A DNA stretch of 64,000 nt, taken from contig CAZRVU010000005.1 of NCBI GenBank assembly GCA_964603615.1, positions 1 to 64,000 on the forward strand. Reading direction: 5' to 3'. Positions 49,440 to 58,531 of this stretch are shown here, one piece after another. This stretch comes from JAAZMI01 sp964603615. Its GTDB lineage: Bacteria; Bacillota; Dethiobacteria; DTU022; UBA8154. A program made the translations under genes and the position numbers. Under the pieces are notes generated by a model that saw nothing but the letters and a program-made list of their open reading frames with translations, had not been told where the DNA came from and made no database searches. How positions within the stretch are numbered: position 1 is the stretch's first letter; every line of letters begins with the position of its first letter.

Positions 49440-52247
49440 TTAATCCGCAACCGGTTTGCTCCGGTCCAAAATTTCGCGACAACGTGAGCATACTTCCCCT
49501 TGCCCCTCATACAGGCTCACTGTTGGTGAATACATCCAACAGCGCTGGCATTTGTTTCCCGGTGCCCTTTGAATCCTTAGGCGCAGGCCCAACTCCTGGG
49601 AGTCAAACAGAGCATCTCCGCCTTCCGGCGATTTAGCACCAGGTTGATATAAATGACAAGCCGAAACAATCAACAACGCAGGCAGCAGCTCCTCATAGGG
49701 GGCCAGTTTGGAATAAAGAGCTTCTTCCGGGTAGAGTTCAACTCTAGCTTGTAAGGAAGAGCCAATCAATTTCTCCCTGCGGGCTGCCTCCAGGGCTTTG
49801 TTGCTCTCCTCCCTTAACCGCAGCAATACCTCCCAGCGCTCAGCCAGCTTTTCATCTACATAAAAAGACGGCAGCCCGGGCCAGTCCTTTAAAAATACAC
49901 TATCATTTTTTTCGAAGGGAAGGTAAGACCAGATCTCCTCCGCTGTAAAAGAAAGAACCGGGGCAATCAACAGGGTTAGAGTCTGCAGAGTTTCTGCCAG
50001 CACAGTCTGGACCGCGCGGCGGGAAGGCGCTTCTTTTTCCAGTACATATAGCCGGTCTTTGACTAAATCCAGGTAAAAATTGCTCAGATCCACAGTGGCA
50101 AAGTTGTGAATGGCATGAAAAACCTGGTGATATTCAAAATTTTCATAAGCAGCGGTGGTTTTTTCAACCAGTTTATATAAGCGATGCAGCGCCCAGCGAT
50201 CTACCTCCGGCAACTGATCATACTGCACGCTATGCTGTTCAGGCTGAAAATCGAAACAATTACCCAGCAAAAAACGACAGGTATTACGAATTTTGCGGTA
50301 TATCTCCGACAATTGTTTCAAAATTTCCCTGGAGAGATGCACATCGGTGGTAAAATCGGCACTAAAAACCCAAAGGCGCAAAATATCCGCACCATAATTT
50401 TTGATCACTTCCTCCGGGGCAATAACATTCCCCAGAGATTTCGACATTTTTTTGCCCTTACCATCCACTACCCAGCCATGGCTGAGCACGCAGCGATAGG
50501 GAGGCTTACCCCTGGCTGCCACAGCAGTTAACAGGGAAGATTGAAACCAACCACGAAATTGATCGCTGCCTTCCAGGTAAAGGTCCGCCGGCCAGTGCAG
50601 CTTTTCTTCTTCCCGGTCTTGGAGGACAGCATCGTGGCTGGAACCGGAATCAAACCAGACATCCATCGTATCTTGTTCTTTACGAAATTCTTTTCCCCCG
50701 CAGTGGGAACAACTGAGCCCTGGCGGTAGTATTTCTGCAGCATCATAGATGTACCAGGCATCAGAACCCTCTTTTTGAAAAAGTTTCTGTACAGCGGCGA
50801 TGCTTTCTGCATTCAAAAGGGGTTCACCACAATGGAGACAGTAAAAAATGGGCAAAGGTACGCCCCAGGTCCGCTGACGGGAGATACACCAATCGCGACG
50901 CTCCTTGAGCATATTGGTCATACGGGCTTGACCCCAGGTGGGAACCCACCGCACTTCCTCCACTGCTTTTAAAGCCTCTTCCCGAAAATCCTGAATCGAT
51001 GCAAACCATTGCTCCGTAGCCCGGAAAATTACTTCGTCTTTACAGCGCCAACAATGGGGATATTGGTGCGTAATAAAAGAAAGATCTAAGAGAGCCCCTT
51101 CCCTTTTCAAAGCTTCCGTAACGGCCTTGTTGCCCTCATCATAGCGCAAACCAGCGAATTCACCCGCATCTGCAGTAAAGGCTCCCCGTTCATCCATGGG
51201 AGCATAAATCGGCAGGCCGTACTGCAAACCTGTTTCGTAGTCTTCCTGTCCATGACCGGGTGCGATATGCACACAACCGCTGCCTTGTTCTAAGGTAACA
51301 TAATCAGCCAGCACAACTTTGGACTCCCGTTCATAAAGCGGATGGCGACAGAGCAATCCTTCCAGTTCACGGCCCTGAAAACTGCCACAGATCCTCGTCT
51401 GCTCCAGCCCTAAATACGTAAAAACCTCCTGGAGCATCCCCTCCGCCAAAAGGAGATACTCCCCCCGGGATTCCACCAGAACATATTGATAATCCGGATG
51501 CAAAGCAATGGCAAGGTTGGCGGGAATCGTCCAGGGAGTAGTCGTCCAAATTATAAAAGATGCCGGTTGGCAAGCAGTATCCCATTTGCCCAAATTATCG
51601 ATCACCAAAAACTTCACAAAAATGGAGGGTGAACGCCGCTCATCATATTCTATCTCTGCCTCTGCCAGGGCCGTTTCGCATTGAGGGCACCAGAAAACCG
51701 GCTTTAGCCCTTTGTAGATATAACCTTTTTGTGCCATCTGCCCAAAAATACCGATTTGCCGGGCTTCATAAGCCGGGGTGAGCGTTAAATAAGGATTTTC
51801 CCAATCGCCTAACACCCCCAGCCGGATAAATTGTTCCCGCTGAATATCTACGTAGCGTAGGGCGTACTCCCGGCACATCTGGCGGAATTCCAACGGTGAG
51901 ATCTCCTCCCGCCGGATTTTCTTGGTTTTAATCACCTGGTATTCAATAGGCAGGCCGTGGGTGTCCCAACCTGGAATATAGGGGATATCATAACCCCGCA
52001 TGTATTTATATTTGTTGATAATATCTTTGAGAACTTTGTTCATTGCCGTGCCCATATGGATGCTACCGTTGGCATACGGAGGACCGTCGTGCAAAATATA
52101 ACCGGGCGCTTTTTGCCTGCTTTCCCTCATTTTTTTATAAAGAGCATTTTTTTCCCAGTAAGCTAGCAATTGCGGCTCTTTCTGCGGCAGGCCGGCTCTC
52201 ATGGGGAAATTTGTTTGTGGTAAATTTAAAGTACTACTATAATCCAT
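49440..52247 (-). CDS. ileS: Isoleucyl-tRNA synthetase
   Basis: A 935-residue class I synthetase. The ATP-site signature is PPYANGSIHMGTAMNK, with Thr at the last position of the HIGH motif. The CP1 editing domain follows, then KMSKS (GKKMSKSLGN), and a C-terminal zinc finger (CQRCW, CSRC). It charges tRNA-Ile and edits valine. Its expression is controlled by the T-box leader directly upstream. divIVA-ileS adjacency is conserved in Firmicutes. Confidence 0.97.
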   Translation of the reverse strand: MDYSSTLNLPQTNFPMRAGLPQKEPQLLAYWEKNALYKKMRESRQKAPGYILHDGPPYANGSIHMGTAMNKVLKDIINKYKYMRGYDIPYIPGWDTHGLPIEYQVIKTKKIRREEISPLEFRQMCREYALRYVDIQREQFIRLGVLGDWENPYLTLTPAYEARQIGIFGQMAQKGYIYKGLKPVFWCPQCETALAEAEIEYDERRSPSIFVKFLVIDNLGKWDTACQPASFIIWTTTPWTIPANLAIALHPDYQYVLVESRGEYLLLAEGMLQEVFTYLGLEQTRICGSFQGRELEGLLCRHPLYERESKVVLADYVTLEQGSGCVHIAPGHGQEDYETGLQYGLPIYAPMDERGAFTADAGEFAGLRYDEGNKAVTEALKREGALLDLSFITHQYPHCWRCKDEVIFRATEQWFASIQDFREEALKAVEEVRWVPTWGQARMTNMLKERRDWCISRQRTWGVPLPIFYCLHCGEPLLNAESIAAVQKLFQKEGSDAWYIYDAAEILPPGLSCSHCGGKEFRKEQDTMDVWFDSGSSHDAVLQDREEEKLHWPADLYLEGSDQFRGWFQSSLLTAVAARGKPPYRCVLSHGWVVDGKGKKMSKSLGNVIAPEEVIKNYGADILRLWVFSADFTTDVHLSREILKQLSEIYRKIRNTCRFLLGNCFDFQPEQHSVQYDQLPEVDRWALHRLYKLVEKTTAAYENFEYHQVFHAIHNFATVDLSNFYLDLVKDRLYVLEKEAPSRRAVQTVLAETLQTLTLLIAPVLSFTAEEIWSYLPFEKNDSVFLKDWPGLPSFYVDEKLAERWEVLLRLREESNKALEAARREKLIGSSLQARVELYPEEALYSKLAPYEELLPALLIVSACHLYQPGAKSPEGGDALFDSQELGLRLRIQRAPGNKCQRCWMYSPTVSLYEGQGEVCSRCREILDRSKPVAD

Positions 52248-52361
52248 AAAAAGCTGTCTGGCCTAATTTAACAAAATAATTTTTTGTAAAAGCACCAGAC
52301 TCAACCCTCCCCTTTTTTATTAGCTTGTTTTCTAAAACAATAAGATAATGTAACCAATAAT

Positions 52362-52664
52362 AAAAAAATCCCGTCTTCAGGGACGGGGTTTCCCGCGGTA
52401 CCACCCTTTTAGCAACATTTTTTTTGAAACTGTCACCTCTTTAAGCTTTAACGCAGCCTACTTTACGCTTATTTCTACTGACCACCGGCAGAACATTGAA
52501 CCACCTTAATTCCCCGGCAGTTTTGGAAATAAGAGCTCCCGGGCGATCTTCAGTTTGGCCCCCTTACCGGCTTTCACCTGACCCGGTTCGCTGGGAAGGA
52601 TTGAGGCACAACTTACTCTCCCGTTCCTGGCTTTTAACCTGTTTTAAAACCATTTAGTTTTATT
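52362..52664 (-). promoter_or_regulatory. T-box riboswitch leader of ileS (isoleucine specifier)
   Basis: On the minus strand the leader contains the AGTA element of stem I (52617-52614). The specifier region GAAGATCGCCC carries an ATC isoleucine codon (52547-52545), and the T-box core GGGTGGTACCGCGGG spans about 52407-52393. The terminator stem CCCGTC/GACGGG (52387-52370) is followed by seven Ts. Uncharged tRNA-Ile is expected to pair with both sites and prevent termination. The specifier matches the downstream gene. Confidence 0.95.
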
Positions 52665-52670
52665 ATCAAT

Positions 52671-52699
52671 AGTATACCAACCACTCAACTCGAAAACAA
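52671..52699 (-). promoter_or_regulatory. Probable promoter of the ileS T-box transcript
   Basis: TTGTTT (52699-52694) and TATACT (52676-52671) are separated by 17 bases on the minus strand. They lie a few bases upstream of the start of the folded leader, and fit a sigma-A promoter between divIVA and ileS. Confidence 0.5.
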
Positions 52700-52735
52700 G
52701 TCTTTACCGGCGTTTATTTAATATCTTTGCCAACA

Positions 52736-53230
52736 CTAGCCGATATCGATGTCCTGCGCGTCACGTTCTTCCTCGTTATCTGCCTGTAACCAGAAGTCTT
52801 CCAGTTCTAGCGAGGCAAGCTGTGCCTCAACAAAAGAACGGAAACGCAACTTAAAGATCTGTGCCTGCTTATATACTTCTTCGTGTTCAGCCAAAATACG
52901 GCTGGCTTTAAAACGGGCTTCTTCAATAATGCGCCGCGATTCTTTTTCAGCTTCCTTGCGTATTAACTCGGCTTCTTTATTAGCATTGCGTTTTACATCT
53001 TCTGATGCTTCTTGCGCCACGATAATCGAGTTATGTAAAGTTTCCTCCAATTTTTGATATTGCATTAGTTGATTCTCTAGCGAAGCGTGTTTTTCTTCCA
53101 ACCCCAATTTTTCTTTAACCAACAGCTCGAGTTCCTTCGCCACCCGGTCCAAAAATTCATCGACCTCTTCCATTTTATAGCCCCGGAAAGCCCGGGCAAA
53201 CTCTTTGTTCTGAATATCAATGATATTCAT
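52736..53230 (-). CDS. divIVA: DivIVA cell-division/polarity protein
   Basis: A 164-residue coiled-coil protein. The N-terminal membrane-curvature domain is IDIQNKEFARAFRGYKMEEVDEFL, followed by two coiled-coil stretches (about 30-75 and 85-140). DivIVA marks poles and division sites and anchors the chromosome in sporulation. ATG at 53230 is chosen for AAGGAGG six bases upstream; ATG 53236 overlaps that site. The position after ylmH is conserved. Confidence 0.95.
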   Translation of the reverse strand: MNIIDIQNKEFARAFRGYKMEEVDEFLDRVAKELELLVKEKLGLEEKHASLENQLMQYQKLEETLHNSIIVAQEASEDVKRNANKEAELIRKEAEKESRRIIEEARFKASRILAEHEEVYKQAQIFKLRFRSFVEAQLASLELEDFWLQADNEEERDAQDIDIG

Positions 53231-53387
53231 TGCCATCCTCCTTCTAGATCGATGCCGGTTCGTAAAATTTCAACTCCAAAAAATAAATATAGAAAAGTGC
53301 TTAAAAAAACCAGTCTAACATAATCATATCTTAGGCGACAAAATATGGCAATATTTATTTGTTTACGGCATTAACTGGGTACGGCTG

Positions 53388-54182
53388 TCAAATAATACGG
53401 TGAAGCAAAAGGTGTGTCCTTCCTTTGCGGCTTTCCCCCAACACCTTTACAACTTCAATCCTTCCCCTACCCGCCAGGGAGATAAGATCGCCTTCTGCAA
53501 TAGACTTGGAGGGTTGTTTGACTACCTGGTGGTTTACTTTAACCTGTTCGCCCCGGATTAAGGGGGCAATCTTGGAACGTGACAATCCGAAACCCAATCC
53601 AGAAACGGCATCCAGCCTTAAAGAAGCCACCGTTCCTTTGATTTCCTTAATACGCCGCGGCACTAAACATGTTTTTAAAACATCCAGGGGTAGCTCTTCT
53701 ACTTCCAACTGGTAACGGCCTGCTTTCTTTAGATTGAACCGCACAAAGGATAATAGCTCCTTCACCAGCAGAACATAGGCCTTTTCCGTTCCTTGATAAA
53801 TGATATCGCCGATCATTTCTCTTTTTAGGCCCAGTCCCAGCAGCGCCCCTAAAAAATCCCTGGGGCTGAGCACATCCGCCGGAAAGTCACCCCGGAGCGT
53901 TATACAGCTTACCTCTTCCTTTTCTTCGCTACCGGATAAAGAAAAAGGAGACAAACAGATTCTAACCCGTTCTGCCGCAGGATGCCCCCCCCAAAAGAAG
54001 CATTTTACGCCAGGAAAGTGATGCAGAAGTTCACGGGCAATTTCTTGTTGCCGCGGATCAGCAAAAAGCGAACAATGCCTTTGCTGGGAAGCGTTCACTT
54101 TCTTAAGCAGGGAAAGAAATGAAGCGGCCCATTTTTTTTCTGTGAGGAGTGGATAAGCCAAAAGCTGTTCTTCTTTGGACAT
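53388..54182 (-). CDS. ylmH: YlmH S4-domain RNA-binding protein
   Basis: A 264-residue protein. The first ~180 residues are the YlmH-specific part, and the C-terminal S4 domain (about 185-245) has LDAVSGLGFGLSRSKI and VKVNHQVVKQPSKSI. YlmH is part of the division-associated ylm cluster. In B. subtilis it has been reported to bind the 50S subunit in ribosome-associated quality control, alongside RqcH, also encoded in this window. ATG has AAGGGT upstream. Confidence 0.92.
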   Translation of the reverse strand: MSKEEQLLAYPLLTEKKWAASFLSLLKKVNASQQRHCSLFADPRQQEIARELLHHFPGVKCFFWGGHPAAERVRICLSPFSLSGSEEKEEVSCITLRGDFPADVLSPRDFLGALLGLGLKREMIGDIIYQGTEKAYVLLVKELLSFVRFNLKKAGRYQLEVEELPLDVLKTCLVPRRIKEIKGTVASLRLDAVSGLGFGLSRSKIAPLIRGEQVKVNHQVVKQPSKSIAEGDLISLAGRGRIEVVKVLGESRKGRTHLLLHRII

Positions 54183-54220
54183 AGTTTTTACCCTTTCCCG
54201 GACAATGATTGCATTTCATC

Positions 54221-54499
54221 TCATAGCAGTCCCAACAGAAAGCGTCGTAACAAACTCAACACGAGCAGGGCAATGATTGGTGAAAAATCGAGATAGGCCC
54301 CACTACCCGCGCGGAGAGGGGGGATTAATTTGCGAAAAGGAGCCAACACAGGTTCTGTAACCTGGTAAACAAAACGGAGCAATTTATAAAGGAGGGGAAG
54401 GCTATAAGTATCTACAGGCAAAAAACTGAAAAGCAGGCGTACAATAATTAAAATATAATACAGTTCAAAAAGAAAATTGATGAAACTTTTGAGATAAAT
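54221..54499 (-). CDS. ylmG: YlmG/YggT family membrane protein, apparently with an ATT start
   Basis: With the first canonical start (TTG 54421) only 66 residues remain and the first helix is lost. Upstream the frame stays open, reading INFLFELYYILIIVRLLFSF, the typical YggT first helix. It reaches ATT at 54499, five bases after AAGGGTGAG, and a TGA lies four codons further up. The full 92-residue protein has two helices and the conserved APFRKLIPPL segment. YlmG is linked to division and envelope functions. ATT start or a small sequence error are the alternatives. Confidence 0.85.
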   Translation of the reverse strand: MYLKSFINFLFELYYILIIVRLLFSFLPVDTYSLPLLYKLLRFVYQVTEPVLAPFRKLIPPLRAGSGAYLDFSPIIALLVLSLLRRFLLGLL

Positions 54500-54542
54500 T
54501 TTTACTCACCCTTTCCAGTTAAATTGAAAACCGGGTCCTCGT

Positions 54543-55217
54543 TTAACTTCTTTCGCCAAAAAGAATACTGCCCAAACGCACCATATTCGCTCCTTCTTCG
54601 ATCGCCACGTCAAAATCATTGCTCATTCCCATAGAAAGATATTGCATCGTGATCCCCGGAATTTGAATCTGCGTAAACAAATCGTAAAGATGGCGAAAAT
54701 AAGGCCGTGTTTCTTCCGGATCATCTAAAAAGGGAGCAATAGCCATTAAGCCTAAAATATTCAGGTGGGTATAAGAGGCTAGCTCTGCCAGGGCATCCTT
54801 AACTTCTGCCGGGTGAAAACCATATTTACTCAACCCTGAACCAATATTTACCTGCAGCAGAACGCCCATCTTTTTGTCAATTTTCTCCCCTTCTTTTTGG
54901 ATCCTCCCGGCCAGCTTAATACTATCCAATGAATGGATAAGCTTAAATACAGGCAAAACGCTTTTTACTTTGTTGGTTTGCAAATGACCGATAAAATGCC
55001 AGTGGATAGTGGAGGGAAGAGCCCCGATCTTCGGCAAAGCTTCCTGTAAGCGATTCTCTCCAAAATTGGTTACCCCCATAGCATGCGCCTGTTGAATGGT
55101 CGGAACCTGGATGGTCTTGGTTGCCGCTACCAAAGTTATATCCTTTAAAGATACTTTTCTTTTAGCAGCAGCTCTTTGCAAGCGTTCACGCACTATTCCT
55201 AAGTTTTTTTCAAGCAT
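54543..55217 (-). CDS. ylmE: YggS/YlmE family PLP homeostasis protein
   Basis: A 224-residue PLP-binding barrel protein with the lysine motif LVAATKTI, NFGENRLQEA, WHFIGHLQTNK and MSNDFDVAIEEGANMVRLGSILFG. It maintains pyridoxal-phosphate balance and has no known catalytic activity. ATG at 55217 has AAAGGAGTG about nine bases upstream; a start at 55271 lies inside the preceding gene. sepF normally follows this gene but is absent. Confidence 0.94.
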   Translation of the reverse strand: MLEKNLGIVRERLQRAAAKRKVSLKDITLVAATKTIQVPTIQQAHAMGVTNFGENRLQEALPKIGALPSTIHWHFIGHLQTNKVKSVLPVFKLIHSLDSIKLAGRIQKEGEKIDKKMGVLLQVNIGSGLSKYGFHPAEVKDALAELASYTHLNILGLMAIAPFLDDPEETRPYFRHLYDLFTQIQIPGITMQYLSMGMSNDFDVAIEEGANMVRLGSILFGERS

Positions 55218-55239
55218 TGTAACATACACTCCTTTAAAA

Positions 55240-56370
55240 CTACCATTTAATGCGTTGTCCTTCCTTAACACATTCCGGATTGGTTATTATTCTTTGTTCT
55301 TCTTTCCAGTTTTTTATAAGGAGATCTTCTTCTTTTTCCAAAAGAAGGTCGATCTCCCGGAAACGGACCGCCCCTTTCTCTAGAATATAAACCCCGGTGC
55401 TGCCTTTTGTCTCTACAAGAGCGCTTTTAGGCACAAGCACCCCGGGCATATCCTTATAAACAATCTCTGCCTCACACCTGCGCTGTTCGTAAAGGCCCGG
55501 TATTTCCCGGTCGATACGCCAGGTTATTTCTAACAGTCCCCCGTCTTCTCTTTCCTTCAATTCTACTTGTTCACCCCAAACAGGTATCTCCGGGGCAAAG
55601 GAGAAAAATAACTTTACCGCAGGTTTTTCAGCAACTAATTCCCCTAAACCCGGGGGGAAAACAGCACTAAAATACCAGTAATAATTGTTGATGATCTTTA
55701 GTAATGGCTGGAAACGATCTACTTTTTCACCTTGACAAAGCTGTTTTGCAGTGCAGGTTTCGTTCTGAAAATTTTCCTCTGAGAAATATGGGAATTTGTT
55801 TTGCGGGCCAAATTCCTCCAGGCCGTCAAAACAAGTGCTAACCAGGCCGGGCTGTGGCGCGCTAACTGTAGTTTCCCCCTGCACGGGCAGGGAAGGAATA
55901 AATCCGGGTTCCCTTACTGTCTTTTCGCCTAAAAACCATTCTTTAAAACGCTGCAAGGGTTCATTATTTTCTACTGCCTCGTTTTCACCTTCAGCCTCTT
56001 CTCCCAGGGTAATAGCCGAAATTACTGCCAATTCCTTATCTTTGGAAACTCTTTGCCCTTCGGCTACTTTATAATAAACAAACCCGGAGCAAGGTGCTAG
56101 AACAACCTTTTCCTCGAAGGTAATTGTTCCAGATACAGAAAAAGAGAGATCGACATTGCTTTCAACGGGCAAAATAGTACTATAAGCACTTTGACCGACT
56201 GTCCCCCAAACCCAGCCGGTAAGTACCTGAATAATTAAAAAGGTTACCAGCAGAAGCAAAAGTAAATAAACCAGTTTGGGTGAGCTTTTATTACCTACCT
56301 TTGCAAGCCCGGATTTCCCCCGGCCTTCGATTACCCTTAAATGGGAGGCTCTTAGCTTTTTCTTGTTCAT
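55240..56370 (-). CDS. HlyD-like membrane-fusion protein
   Basis: A 376-residue protein. A basic N-terminus precedes one membrane helix (about 33-52). Then come a lipoyl-like half-motif (GTITFEEKVVLAPCSGFVYYKVAEGQ), a variable central region, and a C-terminal beta domain with PGVLVPKSALVETKGSTGVYIL. It resembles periplasmic adaptor proteins of the HlyD type, here acting outside a single membrane. No partner transporter is adjacent. Similar genes occupy this place next to ylmE in other Clostridia, suggesting an envelope or division-related role. Confidence 0.85.
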   Translation of the reverse strand: MNKKKLRASHLRVIEGRGKSGLAKVGNKSSPKLVYLLLLLLVTFLIIQVLTGWVWGTVGQSAYSTILPVESNVDLSFSVSGTITFEEKVVLAPCSGFVYYKVAEGQRVSKDKELAVISAITLGEEAEGENEAVENNEPLQRFKEWFLGEKTVREPGFIPSLPVQGETTVSAPQPGLVSTCFDGLEEFGPQNKFPYFSEENFQNETCTAKQLCQGEKVDRFQPLLKIINNYYWYFSAVFPPGLGELVAEKPAVKLFFSFAPEIPVWGEQVELKEREDGGLLEITWRIDREIPGLYEQRRCEAEIVYKDMPGVLVPKSALVETKGSTGVYILEKGAVRFREIDLLLEKEEDLLIKNWKEEQRIITNPECVKEGQRIKW

Positions 56371-56479
56371 CCTGTCACCCCACCTACCTCACAAGAAAAC
56401 ACCCGTATGCATAACGGCATGTTATTCCCCTGGCCAACGTAGAAATGGATTATCTTTCATCTGAAGGCACTGCTACTCT

Positions 56480-58345
56480 TTAATAAAGTGTACTGAGTGA
56501 CAGATACCTGATCCCGGCTTCCCCAAATCTTAAGAGCAATGCTTCTATCCCCATAACCTCAACGCCTGGCAGTAAAATAGCACGCGAAGCATACCCGGCA
56601 GAACAGTGTTGATGTATCGCCGCCTCCAGAGCAATTTTATCTTTCAAGCCGGCATCTTCCTGGAAAAGAATAAAGTTGGAATTATAGAAATCCTTATCCG
56701 TAACGCCGTTCATAAAACCAAATTCACACCTGTCCTTTTCGACGAAATAAGGAAGCCCGTTCCCGGCCTCTACCCCGCATAGTTCAATATTCAGATCATA
56801 TTCTTCCGCAAAAGATTGGACACGTCGTGAAAGATGCTGCAGAATTGCAACTGCCAGTTCATTAGCCTGTCCAATAATCTGCTGTTCACCAGTTAAAACA
56901 CGCACTGTTTCCGGTAATCCTGTGAAATTTAAGGTCAAAAGGCCATTTTTCAAGGATTCATGGATGCTATCCCAGGGGGCCAGCCCTGCACTGCCCCGGT
57001 ACAACTTATGGCCCATTAAAAAGGGCAGATCCTTACACTGCAGGGAAGTCAATACTTCAAAACGATGGAGCAGTTGACGCACGCCCAACCGCAGCAGGCG
57101 ATCGAGCTCTACAAAAAAAAGATCCTTATCGCGAGCATTTAAAGCCAGGCGCGGCAAATTAATAGTCAAGCAAGCGATGTTGCCCCTATCTCTCCCATCC
57201 GGGGAACCATACCTATTATTCCACACCTGCAGGCCGTTGCTAAAAGAACACGGCCCTGATGGAAAAAAGGTTGCGGAAGTATCGGCGGGCGCATCCCAAA
57301 TTAAAAAAGAAGGACTGCCGCAGGTAGCCGCCACCTGCAGTGCTTGCTTATATAAATCGTAGTTAGGATCATCCTCAAAAACATTTGTACCTTTTTGGAG
57401 TACGAAAACATATTTAGGCCAGGCCCGGTTTTTAGCTTTTTGGGTAATAATATCGTCCAATATAGCCCCGGTAATTTCCTTTCCCTCCGGTGTCTGATCC
57501 AACCCTATTTGTAAGCTACACTGCAGCGCATTACCGCCAATAAAAGAAGAAAGGACACCTAAATAAGCAAGAAACGTATGCATACCGGCCCGCAGTTCTT
57601 CCCGCCGGGGATTGATCTTAAAAGTGCGTAGAAGCTTGCCCAGGGAATGATCAAAAAAAGGCAGAGCCTGCTCACCATAAAGATCGTGCTGGTTTTTCTG
57701 CAAAAGGAGGGCTATTTCCCAAAGTAAGGCTAATAAATTACCTGGCGGAACTTTTTCATGTAATTCAAAACCTTTTTTGAAAACAGGAAATAAATCCAAC
57801 TGCAAGGAATCGAGAGCCTTGCTGTAATAACCCGGACAGTGTATGTAAAAGCTTCCCCGTTGATGGGCAAGTGCTATCTCCGCCGGCAATAAATTATCAA
57901 AGTAATATTTCTGGCTGGCCGCCAAAGCAATTTGATGCATCTTACCGGCCGGCGGGTAATGGCCGTCTTCATCCTGGACCCGGTTTCCTTCAAAAAGTAA
58001 TATATCTTTGACGACATCCATGAGTTCCGATTTGGCTTCCCGGATACGGGTTCTTTTGGCCCGGTATAAAATATAGGCTTTCGCCGTCCGGGCATGCCCT
58101 TTTTCAATGAGCATTTTCTCCACCGCATCCTGGATCTCTTCCACCGTAGGGATCAGTCCTGCTAACTGCTGCTTTTGAAGATAAGCAATGACTTCTCGCG
58201 TCAGCTCCTGTGCCAAAGCATAATCTTCACCGCCTACGGCCTTTGCCGCCTTGAAGATAGCCTGCGTAATTTTTAGCGGATCGAAAGGTACAACCCGGCC
58301 GTCTCTTTTACAGATCTCCTTAAAAGGGAAAGTATCTCCCGTCAA
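56480..58345 (-). CDS. NrdD-like protein (class III ribonucleotide reductase homologue) lacking the glycyl-radical domain
   Basis: A 621-residue protein. Residues ~8-100 form an ATP cone (CKRDGRVVPFDPLKI, VEKMLIEKGHARTAKAYILYR). The following barrel aligns with NrdD, including RGNIACLTINLPRLAL and a likely thiyl cysteine in FPSGPCSF. The protein stops at GIRYLSLSTLY, where true NrdD continues into the CxxC/CxxC zinc site and the RVxGY glycyl-radical loop. No such sequence follows in any frame I examined. TTG at 58345 is preceded by AAAGGGTG. It lies next to ylmC, near where many Clostridia carry nrdR. It is either a regulator or a decayed enzyme. Confidence 0.82.
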   Translation of the reverse strand: MTGDTFPFKEICKRDGRVVPFDPLKITQAIFKAAKAVGGEDYALAQELTREVIAYLQKQQLAGLIPTVEEIQDAVEKMLIEKGHARTAKAYILYRAKRTRIREAKSELMDVVKDILLFEGNRVQDEDGHYPPAGKMHQIALAASQKYYFDNLLPAEIALAHQRGSFYIHCPGYYSKALDSLQLDLFPVFKKGFELHEKVPPGNLLALLWEIALLLQKNQHDLYGEQALPFFDHSLGKLLRTFKINPRREELRAGMHTFLAYLGVLSSFIGGNALQCSLQIGLDQTPEGKEITGAILDDIITQKAKNRAWPKYVFVLQKGTNVFEDDPNYDLYKQALQVAATCGSPSFLIWDAPADTSATFFPSGPCSFSNGLQVWNNRYGSPDGRDRGNIACLTINLPRLALNARDKDLFFVELDRLLRLGVRQLLHRFEVLTSLQCKDLPFLMGHKLYRGSAGLAPWDSIHESLKNGLLTLNFTGLPETVRVLTGEQQIIGQANELAVAILQHLSRRVQSFAEEYDLNIELCGVEAGNGLPYFVEKDRCEFGFMNGVTDKDFYNSNFILFQEDAGLKDKIALEAAIHQHCSAGYASRAILLPGVEVMGIEALLLRFGEAGIRYLSLSTLY

Positions 58346-58389
58346 ATAATCACCCTTTCACGCCTGCAGTATATCATTGCTAAATATTG

Positions 58390-58434
58390 AAAATCATTGA
58401 TTTTATTATAATAAAGACTGGGGAATCTGTCCAA
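58390..58434 (-). promoter_or_regulatory. Promoter and palindromic operator candidate of the NrdD-like gene
   Basis: On the minus strand TTGGAC (58434-58429) and TATAAT (58410-58405) are 18 bases apart. Immediately downstream is a perfect 7-1-7 palindrome, AAAATCA-N-TGATTTT (58404-58390), covering the expected transcription start. That placement is typical of a repressor site. It is not an NrdR box. The regulator is unknown. Confidence 0.5.
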
Positions 58435-58531
58435 TTATGGGCTGCCCGGCCTTTTAAATAATATGGCGGCATTCCGGGTTGCTAAAGAAGCAGTTTATTC
58501 CCTGCTTGTAAAGGTTGAGGACGGAAATAGC

